Source: an uncultured Verrucomicrobia subdivision 3 bacterium (GTDB taxonomy: Bacteria > Verrucomicrobiota > Verrucomicrobiia > Limisphaerales > DASXHY01). Taken from it: a stretch of DNA of 15,821 bases. The DNA is taken from positions 1-15,821 of the forward strand of contig CALBZA010000068.1 in assembly GCA_937890005.1 (NCBI GenBank), written 5' to 3'. Position 1 is the stretch's first letter. Each line of letters opens with the position of its first letter. The notes under the pieces were generated by a model that was not told the origin of the DNA, did no database searches, and saw only the letters and a program-made list of their open reading frames with translations. Of this stretch, positions 8,146 to 15,266 are shown piece after piece. Position numbers and translations under genes: made by a program.

Positions 8146-9081
8146 CTACTGCACGCCTCCCTTCGTCACGTTCATGAAGATGTCCTCCAGATCAGCCTTG
8201 GTCTGGCGGAACTCCAGAACCTTGAAACCTTTCCCGATCAAGAGGCCGAGGATTTCGCACGCCGCGTCATCCTCACCGCCCAGTTCGAAATGCACTTCCG
8301 TTCCGACCTCGCGCGGCTTGTCCACCAGTGGTGTCTGAAGCAATTCCTTCAACAACGACGGCGTCTGCTCGCGATTCAGCAGACGCACCGCCACGGTCCG
8401 GCGCGCCGCGCTCTTCTTCAAGACCTCCTCGATCGTTCCGGTTTCGAGCAATTTTCCACGCTCGATGATGACAACGCCCGTGCAGATTTCCGTCAGCTCG
8501 GTGAGAATGTGCGAGCTGATCAGGATCGCTTTCTTGCGTTCGGCGAGCAGCCCGAGCAATTCGCGCAGTTCGACACGGGCGCGCGGATCCAGCCCCGCGG
8601 CCGGTTCGTCCAGCACGAGCACGTCGGGGTCGTAAACCAGCGCGCGGCCAAGACTCACGCGCTGCTTCATTCCCTTCGACAACGCCTTCAGATGCTTCTG
8701 TCGAATCCCGGCAACGTTGGTGAATTCTTCGATCGCCTCCACCGCCTGCGTGCGTTGCCGTCCTTTCAATCCATACGCCCGCGCGTAAAAGTCCAGATAC
8801 TCGTGAACGGTGATGTCCGCGTGCGCGGGAAGACTGTCCGGAACATAACCAACCGCCTTGCGCGCAAGTTCAGGCTGTTCCCGCACCGAAATGCCGTTCA
8901 GCAGAACGTCGCCATCCGTCGGCTCTTCAATCGTCGATATGATCCGCATGGTGGTGGTCTTGCCGGCGCCGTTGGGACCGACGAATCCGAAGATGTGGCC
9001 CGAGTCGAACGCGAACGAGATGTTGTCCACGGCCACTGTTTTGCCGAATTCCTTCCGAAGATTTTTGACCTGGACCTTCAT
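8146..9081 (-). CDS. ABC transporter ATP-binding protein
   Basis: The 311-residue product is a complete ABC ATPase: Walker A GPNGAGKT (35-42), signature LSKGMKQR (134-141), Walker B VLVLDE (154-159), D-loop AGLDP (162-166) and switch His191 (SSHIL). At the Q-loop position the sequence reads GYVPD, with Asp82 where most ABC ATPases have Gln; other ABC-2 exporter ATPases also seem to show this change. A C-terminal extension of about 100 residues resembles the regulatory domain of ABC-2 exporter ATPases. The start overlaps the upstream stop by 4 nt (ATGA) and the two permeases follow directly, so it should power their export activity on the cytoplasmic face. Single-ATPase, two-permease sets of this kind include the gliding-motility Gld exporters and many uncharacterised ones. 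Confidence 0.96.
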   Translation of the reverse strand: MKVQVKNLRKEFGKTVAVDNISFAFDSGHIFGFVGPNGAGKTTTMRIISTIEEPTDGDVLLNGISVREQPELARKAVGYVPDSLPAHADITVHEYLDFYARAYGLKGRQRTQAVEAIEEFTNVAGIRQKHLKALSKGMKQRVSLGRALVYDPDVLVLDEPAAGLDPRARVELRELLGLLAERKKAILISSHILTELTEICTGVVIIERGKLLETGTIEEVLKKSAARRTVAVRLLNREQTPSLLKELLQTPLVDKPREVGTEVHFELGGEDDAACEILGLLIGKGFKVLEFRQTKADLEDIFMNVTKGGVQ

Positions 9082-11300
9082 GGCTGGGGATTGGGGGTGC
9101 TTTCAAGCTGGCCGAACACGACCGAACGCGCCTTCACCCGGGCTGATTTGCTGCGAAGGCCATTTTCGATGAACGGGTTTCCTTCAAGCTTGGCGACGTA
9201 CGAATTCAGCCAAAGAGATCCTGCCGCCAGCTGCTGCCATTCGGCCTCCGTCATCGAGTTGAAATATTTTTCCTGAAGCGTTCGAACCGAATCGGAGCTG
9301 GCCGATTCGACTTTGCGATCCGCCACATGCGTCAGCCGGACCTTGCCGCCGGCCGGAACATTTGTGGCGTGGAAAACTCGTCCCTGCTGATCCGCAATCC
9401 AGAGCGAGCGAATCTCCGCCCCAAGCCCGTTCACAACGTGGCGGTCGGTTCCAGCGCCTTCGAGCTGAAGCCGCTCGCGCGCAACTTCAGATTTGCGAAT
9501 CTGAAAATGAGCGGGCACACGAGCGCTCACCCAGCCCCGGCTCAACCGCTGCCCGTGCGTCCAGTCCATCTCGCGAGATGTCCCATGCCGATAGTTGAAC
9601 ACGCCTACCATCGGAGTGGCTTCAGTATCCGATCCAAACAACAGGCCGCCGCCGGGCGTGAGAGGACAATAAAACGCCGCCCTGCCCCACGTCGCCGCGC
9701 GTCGATTCTGCTGGTCCAGAAACGTGAGCCCATCGATCCGCACGTCCGGCGTCACGCCTTCCCGCAAAAAGCTGTAAACGAACACCAGCAGAGTCGTCAC
9801 GATCGAGATCGCCGGGATGGTCCAGAGCAGCCAGGTGCGACGATTCCTCTTCGACAGCAGAATGATGTTCACCGGGCCGATGGTGATGACGAATGCGAGC
9901 ATGATCACCACGATTCCCTGGACCGGAATTTTGATGTTGTCGATGACAGGAAAGCTTGCGTTTGCAGTCTCCTCGTCGGGAATCGACTGCCATTCGCGAC
10001 TGGAGGTGGCCAGCGCATTCAATACAGATTCACGCGTACTGCCGCTCAGATTGGCCGGCGCCACCGATGCCAGCATGAAACAACGCCCCAAACCGGCGTG
10101 AACCACAAGGGAATCTCCCGTCTCGCTCACATGCATGGATCGCCAGGCGCTCGGAATCTCTCCACCGCCGAACACCAGCAGCATTCCGCCACATTCCACA
10201 TAACGTTGCACCGCCGTTTGCACAGCGGCAGGCATCGACTTGAGATCGCCGGCTGAAACAGCAATTCCGTCAAACGCACTGTAACTCAGCCACGCATCAC
10301 TCCATTCCGCCACGGACGATTCCGCACGCAACAGTGAGTTGGCATCGCGTGTCGCGCCGGACGCACCCGGGCTGAGCACTCCACCCTCGGAACTCGCAGT
10401 GGCGCTCGTGGCAAACGCTGACTCCGAAGGCCCTGCCAGTTCGACGGCATCGATGCTTACCATGCCTGCATAGACAGGTCCGATTTCGAGGCGCACGGTC
10501 TTGATCGCCTCCGACATTGCAGGCAGAAAAATCTCCCGAGCTGTCCTCGGCGCGGCCATTCCATGCGAAAACGGCAATTTCGTGACATTCGTTCCTGACA
10601 CGTCGGTCAGCACGATGCTTCCGTAGTAGTTCGCCCCGAGCGTGTCGTAAATCCTCAGCTTGTCCGCCTTGATGGGGGTTGCATATTCCAGTTCGATCCA
10701 ATGCGGCCCCGACCCTGAGGTGCTGTTCGGACTCCACGCCGTCGGCACCATCCCGCGCGTCCGCATCGATGTTGGCGCACCCACCGCCATCGATGCCTGA
10801 TAGCCGTCGTTCTGCGCCTTGAGCACGCGGTTCAGCTCGTCGTAGTTGAGCGATCTGCTGACAAGAATCACCGCTGGCAACAACGCTCCGCTGTAGTGCC
10901 CATGGGACCGGTTCATATGAGATAACGAAGGTGTCGAAACCTCGCCCACGGCCTCTCCATCAACAATCACCTTGATTGCTGCGCTGCCGTTCAAAGGAAG
11001 CGGCGGCTGCCAGATCGGAACCTGCACGCTTGTGCCCGGAGCCAGCGAAACGCGACGAACGATTCGCCCGATCGAATTCCCGTAGTTGAACGATCGATCA
11101 GGATAAATCAGAAGAACCTCGTGTTTGTCCTTCAGCGAGCGGTTCTCAACGAAAACCCGAAGTTCACGGTAACCATGATAGGTATCGCCTGAAACGATCG
11201 CCTGCGGAACAACGGAGATCGGCCCGAAAACGTCGGCGTGCAACGAGGCCACAGCGCCGAGAAAGAAAGCCCAGGCTGTTAGAACGGAATGCAGTTTCAT
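9078..11300 (-). CDS. Secreted membrane-anchored protein with discoidin-like and GATase-like regions
   Basis: The 740-residue product starts with a signal peptide (MKLHSVLTAWAFFLGAVASLHA, probable cleavage after Ala22). An all-beta region follows, then a probable discoidin-like jelly-roll at about 185-290 (TAWSPNS, WIELEYATPI, LRIYDTLG, AVELAG). A GATase-like Rossmann segment lies at about 340-415 (FDGIAVSAGD, VECGGMLLVFGGGEIP) without a clear catalytic Cys. Two helices at about 460-482 and 490-511 are joined by a basic loop (SKRNRRTW), and a 225-residue C-terminal domain should lie outside the cytoplasm. The gene sits between MoxR and the ABC ATPase with 4-nt ATGA overlaps on both sides, so its product is probably made in step with both. 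It could be an accessory subunit of the exporter, comparable to the GATase-fold auxiliary proteins of Gld-type transporters. That role, and any glycan binding, are inferred. Confidence 0.9.
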   Translation of the reverse strand: MKLHSVLTAWAFFLGAVASLHADVFGPISVVPQAIVSGDTYHGYRELRVFVENRSLKDKHEVLLIYPDRSFNYGNSIGRIVRRVSLAPGTSVQVPIWQPPLPLNGSAAIKVIVDGEAVGEVSTPSLSHMNRSHGHYSGALLPAVILVSRSLNYDELNRVLKAQNDGYQASMAVGAPTSMRTRGMVPTAWSPNSTSGSGPHWIELEYATPIKADKLRIYDTLGANYYGSIVLTDVSGTNVTKLPFSHGMAAPRTAREIFLPAMSEAIKTVRLEIGPVYAGMVSIDAVELAGPSESAFATSATASSEGGVLSPGASGATRDANSLLRAESSVAEWSDAWLSYSAFDGIAVSAGDLKSMPAAVQTAVQRYVECGGMLLVFGGGEIPSAWRSMHVSETGDSLVVHAGLGRCFMLASVAPANLSGSTRESVLNALATSSREWQSIPDEETANASFPVIDNIKIPVQGIVVIMLAFVITIGPVNIILLSKRNRRTWLLWTIPAISIVTTLLVFVYSFLREGVTPDVRIDGLTFLDQQNRRAATWGRAAFYCPLTPGGGLLFGSDTEATPMVGVFNYRHGTSREMDWTHGQRLSRGWVSARVPAHFQIRKSEVARERLQLEGAGTDRHVVNGLGAEIRSLWIADQQGRVFHATNVPAGGKVRLTHVADRKVESASSDSVRTLQEKYFNSMTEAEWQQLAAGSLWLNSYVAKLEGNPFIENGLRSKSARVKARSVVFGQLESTPNPQP

Positions 11301-12331
11301 GCGGGTTCGAGTTCAACATCCGCCGGAAGTTTCATCCCAGCCTCGTTCAACTGGCCAAGAATTTCCCGGACCAGTTTCGACGACGTCATGCGATCGAACC
11401 GTGCCTGATAGTTCAATACGAGCCGATGATTCAGCACCGGCTCAGCCACCGCCTTGACGTCTTCAAAACCAACCGTTGGACGGCCCGCGATCAACGCGTG
11501 CGCTCTCGCGGCTTCGGCGATCGCAATCGCCGCGCGTGGTGATGCGCCATAACTTACGTAACGCGTCACTGCTTCGGTGGCCTCCGGTGTTCCGGGATGC
11601 GTCGAACTCACCAGCCGCGCTATGTAACGCGAAACAGGTCGCGGCAGGAAAATCCGGCCCATGATCTCGAACAGGCTTTCCAGCTCGCTTCGCTCCATCT
11701 GCCAGGTTGCCTCCGGCAGTTCACCCCGGCGGCGTTCCGAAATAATCTGGTCGAGCGTCGAGGCATCCACGACATCGAACATCAGCCGGAACAAAAACCG
11801 GTCGAGCTGCGCCTCGGGCAATGGATACGTTCCCTCCAGTTCGATCGGATTCTGACTGGCAAGAACGAAAAACGGTTGCGGCAATTTCCGTGTCTGACCG
11901 AGCAACGTCACCGAATGTTCCTGCATCGTTTCCAGCAACGCCGATTGTGTCTTTGGCGATGCGCGATTGATTTCATCCGCGAGGAGGATGTTGGTAAATA
12001 CCGGCCCCGGCTGGAACACCATCTCTCGATTGCCGGAATCGGTTTGTTGCAGAATGTGCGTTCCGAGAATGTCACCTGGCATCAGGTCGGGCGTGAACTG
12101 AATGCGTTTGAATTCAAGCCGGAGAATCTGGCCGATCGTCCGCACGAGCGCCGTCTTGCCCAGCCCGGGCAGGCCTTCGAAGAGAATATGTCCCCGGCTC
12201 AGAATTCCAATGATGACCAGTCGATGAAGCTCCTTTCGTCCCAGAAGAATTCGATCCAGTTGTTCCAACGCCTTCCCGACCAGTTCCGTTGCCGGTTTCA
12301 GTTGATCGGGCTTAAGAATGACATCGCTCAT
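11297..12331 (-). CDS. MoxR-family AAA+ ATPase
   Basis: The 344-residue product shows the MoxR set in order: Walker A GLPGLGKT (53-60), Walker B LLADE (116-120) followed by INRASPKTQSALLETMQE, sensor 1 (FVLASQNP, 155-162), the EGTYPLPEAQLDRF segment (166-179) with its Arg finger, and sensor 2 GASPRA (262-267) in the helical lid. Length is normal. MoxR proteins are hexameric chaperone-like ATPases that act with VWA-domain partners to insert cofactors or assemble complexes. The DUF58 and two VWA genes downstream fit that pairing. It starts 186 bp after the stop of the preceding gene, so an internal promoter is possible. A GGAGTGAGAG stretch upstream lies rather far from the ATG. The stop overlaps the next start by 4 nt. 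Confidence 0.97.
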   Translation of the reverse strand: MSDVILKPDQLKPATELVGKALEQLDRILLGRKELHRLVIIGILSRGHILFEGLPGLGKTALVRTIGQILRLEFKRIQFTPDLMPGDILGTHILQQTDSGNREMVFQPGPVFTNILLADEINRASPKTQSALLETMQEHSVTLLGQTRKLPQPFFVLASQNPIELEGTYPLPEAQLDRFLFRLMFDVVDASTLDQIISERRRGELPEATWQMERSELESLFEIMGRIFLPRPVSRYIARLVSSTHPGTPEATEAVTRYVSYGASPRAAIAIAEAARAHALIAGRPTVGFEDVKAVAEPVLNHRLVLNYQARFDRMTSSKLVREILGQLNEAGMKLPADVELEPA

Positions 12332-12517
12332 AGTTTAAAGCTCTCACTCCGCTTCTGATTGTTCCGTGGCCGCACTGCCACACGGCCTCCCTGCATCATT
12401 TCGCCGCCTGTTGCCTCTCCTGAATCCAGGAAAGTTCGAAAACAACTCGAATGCAGTGAATTGGTTTCCTCCTCACGCTTTACACGCAGCGGCACATTTC
12501 AAAAGGCTCATGCACTA
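12332..12517. other. 186-bp intergenic gap before the MoxR gene
   Basis: This is the largest gap in the minus-strand gene cluster and could hold an internal promoter for the eight downstream genes. I see a short inverted repeat (GTGGC/GCCAC at 12366-12370 and 12377-12381) but no T tract on the minus strand, so it does not look like an intrinsic terminator. No convincing -35/-10 pair is visible. Confidence 0.4.
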
Positions 12518-13897
12518 TCAATCACCGCGCGTGAAGAATCGTTGCACTGTCTGTTTGTGCCTGGGCAAAACCACCTGTGCGTTGCCAGCGCCGCCGCCGG
12601 CCGCCGCATTCGCCAGCGCGCCACGTCCCGCCACAATTTCCTCACCGCTCAATTCCGGCGCGGTCCGGCTGACACCCACAAACTGCGCATCGGTCAATCG
12701 ATCCGATGATGGCAGTGCCTCTTCCTTGAACTTCGCTCCCTGCTCCTGCGATTCATCCTTCCAGGTCATCGGCGCATCGCCGCGGCCTCGATTCACACCA
12801 CCTCGACAATAAAAAGCCGCCGCATCGCAAAACGAGGCGTTTGTATTTTCACAGAGAAACGCGGCCAGTCCGGCGGGATTCGGACATTGCCCGGCACCAT
12901 TGCACTGCGACAGCGATTTTGGATCGATCAGCTTCAGCTTCGCCAGATTCGTGACGGTTTTGCCGAGCGCACTCTTGTTGAATTGAATCGCTCCAAGCAG
13001 CTTCTCGATGTCTTCCCGCTTCAAACCTTCCAGTTGCGACAACAGTTCGGGCGGAATGGATCCATTGAGCAAACCTTCCTCAAGCCGCGCCGCCTTCACC
13101 ATGCCCGCCAGTTCCTGCGCCACACGCGTCGCGGTTTCATCGCCCAGCCCCATCTCATTCGCCATCTGCAACGCCTTCGCCAGCGCCTCTGCTTCGGTCA
13201 GGTTCTTTGTCTTCGTCACCGCTTCCTCAGCCGCCTGTTGCGCAAGGTTCTGGTTCGATTCCTTGATGTGATCCAGCGCCTCCCACGTTTTGCTCGGATC
13301 GATCGCGGAGGATTTCTCCTGCAACCGCTGCAGCTCCTTCTGGACGTCCTCGGCCTTTTCCGGTTCGAGAATCTTTTCCTCTTTCAAGGTTTCGACCTCG
13401 GCTTTGAGCTCGGCCACCAACTGGCCAATCTCAAGCGGTTTCGATCCCGTTCGGGCCGTCAATCGCTCTGGAAGCAACAAGGCGACAGACACGAACAACA
13501 CCGAAAGCCCAAACACTCCCATCGAACGCCCCGAACGCCAGCGCAACACCGGACTTTTCGGTGCAGGCAACTGATCTTCCCAGCCTGCGAGGTCATTTGA
13601 TTCCGACGCCATCATCAGGCCGCCGCACTGGTTCAATCCGTCGTAAGCCGCGCGAACCGGTGCTGATAAAAACCGGGTCCTATATTCCCGAACGGCCGCG
13701 ACAATCGCCAGCGGCACAGCTCCGAGCAGACCCAAAAGCAGCAACCGATAATCGGCCAGTCCGGCCAGCCGCGCGGCCAGCACCACTGCGCCCCAGATGA
13801 AAAACCACGCAGTGCACCATCGAATGGCCCCGCGCAACATCAACGTGACCGCCAGTTTTCTGGCAAGGCTGTTCAAAGCTTCGGAATGAGATTTCAT
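12518..13897 (-). CDS. Membrane-anchored coiled-coil protein with cysteine cluster
   Basis: The 459-residue product belongs to no family I can name. Two helices (about 25-46 and 50-69) and a third (about 126-142) anchor it. Residues 155-270 are Glu/Lys/Leu/Ala-rich with heptad character (VAELKAEVETLKEE, VQKELQRLQEK) and are probably coiled coil. A compact module at 332-364 holds five cysteines (C332, C338, C349, C357, C364) around CNGAGQC and AAFLCENTNASFC, and could bind metal or form disulfides. The C-terminus is Gly/Ala-rich and ends VVLPRHKQTVQRFF. Similar endings occur in proteins encoded with Bat/DUF58 genes in Planctomycetes-Verrucomicrobia, from memory only. It is the first gene of the cluster; GAGGCGG 7 nt before the ATG supports this start. 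Whether it is cotranscribed across the 186-bp gap is unclear. Confidence 0.9.
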   Translation of the reverse strand: MKSHSEALNSLARKLAVTLMLRGAIRWCTAWFFIWGAVVLAARLAGLADYRLLLLGLLGAVPLAIVAAVREYRTRFLSAPVRAAYDGLNQCGGLMMASESNDLAGWEDQLPAPKSPVLRWRSGRSMGVFGLSVLFVSVALLLPERLTARTGSKPLEIGQLVAELKAEVETLKEEKILEPEKAEDVQKELQRLQEKSSAIDPSKTWEALDHIKESNQNLAQQAAEEAVTKTKNLTEAEALAKALQMANEMGLGDETATRVAQELAGMVKAARLEEGLLNGSIPPELLSQLEGLKREDIEKLLGAIQFNKSALGKTVTNLAKLKLIDPKSLSQCNGAGQCPNPAGLAAFLCENTNASFCDAAAFYCRGGVNRGRGDAPMTWKDESQEQGAKFKEEALPSSDRLTDAQFVGVSRTAPELSGEEIVAGRGALANAAAGGGAGNAQVVLPRHKQTVQRFFTRGD

Positions 13898-13904
13898 GTC
13901 GTCA

Positions 13905-13911
13905 CCGCCTC
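13905..13911 (-). promoter_or_regulatory. Ribosome binding site of the first operon gene
   Basis: On the minus strand GAGGCGG lies 7 nt before the ATG at 13897-13895. It supports that start for the coiled-coil gene. I could not identify a convincing sigma-70-type promoter in the 130 bp further upstream. Confidence 0.55.
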
Positions 13912-14074
13912 GTTGCTTGGTTTCAATATTGGAGAGACATCGCCCGAACTCGTCACGTTCATTCTCGATGAATCTTCAGGCAATCACCCCTGCCGTATCT
14001 TCCGCTAAAATCCGACTCGAGCAAGCCTGAATCGTTGGCTGTGGCCATCGACTATCGGGCTATTGGCATCCGAA

Positions 14075-14132
14075 GGACTATAGGACTATGGACTTTAGGA
14101 CTATAGGACTATGGACTTTAGGACTATGGACC
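14075..14132. repeat. GGACTAT-type tandem repeat
   Basis: Two identical 23-bp units (14075-14097 and 14098-14120) are followed by a partial third. Each unit is built from three related words: GGACTATA, then GGACTAT, then GGACTTTA. The partial unit reads GGACTAT then GGACCAT. It is therefore a nested repeat, with 7-8-bp words inside 23-bp units. It lies in noncoding DNA about 180 bp upstream of the operon start. There are no spacers, so it is not a CRISPR. The likely origin is replication slippage of a short seed. Confidence 0.9.
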
Positions 14133-14209
14133 ATGAGAACGTCACGCATTCATTTGCGAGATCGAAATGATCGACAAAAACTTCGCGACGCTCGTCTTTG
14201 TTAAAGTAT

Positions 14210-14251
14210 GGGCGAACCGGCAGGTTCGCCCTACCTGTCTTGATCGGTAGG
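14210..14251. repeat. Palindromic hairpin repeat with GGGCGAACC stem
   Basis: A perfect 9-bp stem, GGGCGAACC (14210-14218) and GGTTCGCCC (14223-14231), closes on a 4-nt GGCA loop. A second, overlapping inverted repeat follows: CCTACC (14230-14235) and GGTAGG (14246-14251) around a 10-nt loop. The two stems share bases 14230-14231 and would compete. The lack of a U tract argues against an intrinsic terminator. The compact double-stem form resembles REP-type or other nonautonomous palindromic repeats; membership in a genome-wide family is inferred. Confidence 0.65.
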
Positions 14252-14301
14252 ACAAAGATGCCGCTTTGCTTCAATCTCCAATGACCTATGCGAAAGACGC
14301 A

Positions 14302-14417
14302 CAGAAGGGAATGAAGAAGGCGTTACTGATTTCAGAACGGCTTTGCCTGGTCTGCCAAGAGTATTCGAATGCTCGCAGACTCTTGTCCCCACCCTTCGCT
14401 TCCTTCGTTTCCTTCTG
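14302..14417. repeat. Imperfect inverted repeat, purine arm and pyrimidine arm
   Basis: A 21-bp purine-rich arm at 14302-14322 (beginning CAGAAGGGAATG) matches the reverse complement of a pyrimidine-rich arm at 14397-14417 (ending TTCCTTCTG) at 16 of 21 positions. The 74 bp between them include CAAGAGT/ACTCTTG (14356-14362, 14379-14385) and the palindrome ATTCGAAT (14363-14370). It may be the remnant of a small nonautonomous element or a pair of oppositely placed copies of a simple GAAGG-type repeat. No coding potential is seen. Confidence 0.4.
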
Positions 14418-14515
14418 TCAAATCTGCCTGGCTATTTGGTTTATTCCTTGACCAAAAATCTTTGAGCTCGACGAGCTGTTGGAACTGGGAGATAGAAGGG
14501 AAGTTGATTTTTATT

Positions 14516-14530
14516 CCGGCAGGCTGCCGG
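14516..14530. repeat. GC-rich palindrome
   Basis: CCGGCAG and CTGCCGG flank a single G, giving a 15-bp odd palindrome. As RNA it would form a 5-bp CCGGC/GCCGG stem with a 5-nt loop. The T-rich stretch lies on the 5' side on the plus strand, and the minus strand reads AATAAAAATC after the stem, so it does not fit a terminator in either direction. Confidence 0.4.
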
Positions 14531-14705
14531 GAGAAACAGGAGAGAGGACCAAAGCAGGAGCATGCAACCCAGACCCAATCCGCGTGTCACGAAGCGACTC
14601 AATTCAACCAGGTGGAAACATTCGCTCCAGCATCTAATCGCCCACGTGTACTGCAACCCGAATCAACCACCCACTCCGCTCATGTGAAACCTTAAAGTCA
14701 GCCCT

Positions 14706-15170
14706 ATGCGTCGCTGGAGCATTATCGTTGCGTGTGTCCTCATCCCGATGGCGGCGCGTGCCAATCCGTACGCTCTCAATCCCTCGTCGTTGATCGCATT
14801 CGGAGTCGTGGCAATCTCAGCATTGTTTGTTGAGGCGGCCATCGTTTCCCTGATTCTCACATTCGCTGGCATTGCTCCTGTCCGGATGCTTCTGGCGTTC
14901 CTGTTTGCAAATATCGTGATCTTCCTCTTTGTGTTCGTTCCGTTGCAGCATCGCATCGCGTTGCCGGGCCTCGAGCAGATGATTGTCGTCATCGATGCTG
15001 TGGCCATAAAGCTTTTGTCCATGTTGTCCGGTTTGCAGAATGACTCGTATCGGAACGTTGGCTGGATCTTTGCAACCTTTGCGTCCCTGATCGGGAATGC
15101 AGCCTCGTTTTGTGTTGGGATGATGGCTACCGGCGAACTCTCGAAGGCGATGGAAGGTGGCATTGAATGA
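14706..15170 (+). CDS. Small membrane protein with signal peptide, unknown function
   Basis: The 154-residue product is not one I recognise. A short basic start and hydrophobic stretch end in MAARA, giving a probable signal peptidase site after Ala19 (next residues NPYALNP). Four hydrophobic segments follow at about 28-52, 60-80, 91-110 and 118-140, joined by short loops; the C-terminus GELSKAMEGGIE is polar. The signal peptide plus helices on this strand make it far more credible than the overlapping minus-strand frame, which is Arg/Thr/Ser-rich with no domain. The ribosome-binding site is weak (AAAG about 10 nt before the ATG). No partner gene is apparent; the downstream gene is separated by 246 bp. 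Confidence 0.75.
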   Translation: MRRWSIIVACVLIPMAARANPYALNPSSLIAFGVVAISALFVEAAIVSLILTFAGIAPVRMLLAFLFANIVIFLFVFVPLQHRIALPGLEQMIVVIDAVAIKLLSMLSGLQNDSYRNVGWIFATFASLIGNAASFCVGMMATGELSKAMEGGIE

Positions 15171-15266
15171 TGGCTCACGAAAATGGCTTTGGCCGAAAGA
15201 GGAGTGCCGATGCCCACCTGGCGACGAGTCGGGTGATTGTTTTTATAGAGTAAACTCTGAGAAAAG

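Larger units (their letters stand above)
13898..14705. other. Noncoding divergent region with several small repeats
   Basis: About 800 bp separate the minus-strand operon from the plus-strand right-hand genes, so promoters for both directions should lie here. Frames of 60-110 codons exist on both strands, but they run across repeats and palindromes and show no domain, signal peptide or ribosome-binding site. Visible structure: a tandem repeat (14075-14132), a GGGCGAACC hairpin with a second overlapping inverted repeat (14210-14251), a purine/pyrimidine inverted repeat (14302-14417), a CAAGAGT/ACTCTTG pair (14356-14362 and 14379-14385) and an odd palindrome (14516-14530). None has a T tract typical of an intrinsic terminator. 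Confidence 0.6.

Noticed and set aside
13912..14040. Sigma-70 promoter for the minus-strand operon
   Set aside because: TTGCCT- and TTGCTC-like -35 candidates exist, but none has a good -10 hexamer at proper spacing, so no call is made.
14075..14132. CRISPR array
   Set aside because: The units are contiguous with no unique spacers and are built from smaller words; no cas gene is in the window.
14210..14231. Intrinsic terminator
   Set aside because: The 9-bp stem is strong, but neither strand has a run of T after it.
14516..14530. Intrinsic terminator for the minus strand
   Set aside because: On the minus strand the stem is followed by AATAAAAATC, not a T tract; on the plus strand the T-rich stretch precedes the stem.
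14441..14656. 71-codon minus-strand frame with a hydrophobic LLLWSSLLFLPAAC stretch resembling a lipoprotein signal
   Set aside because: It runs through the palindrome at 14516-14530, has no ribosome-binding site, and the hydrophobic run is too short a basis for a gene call.
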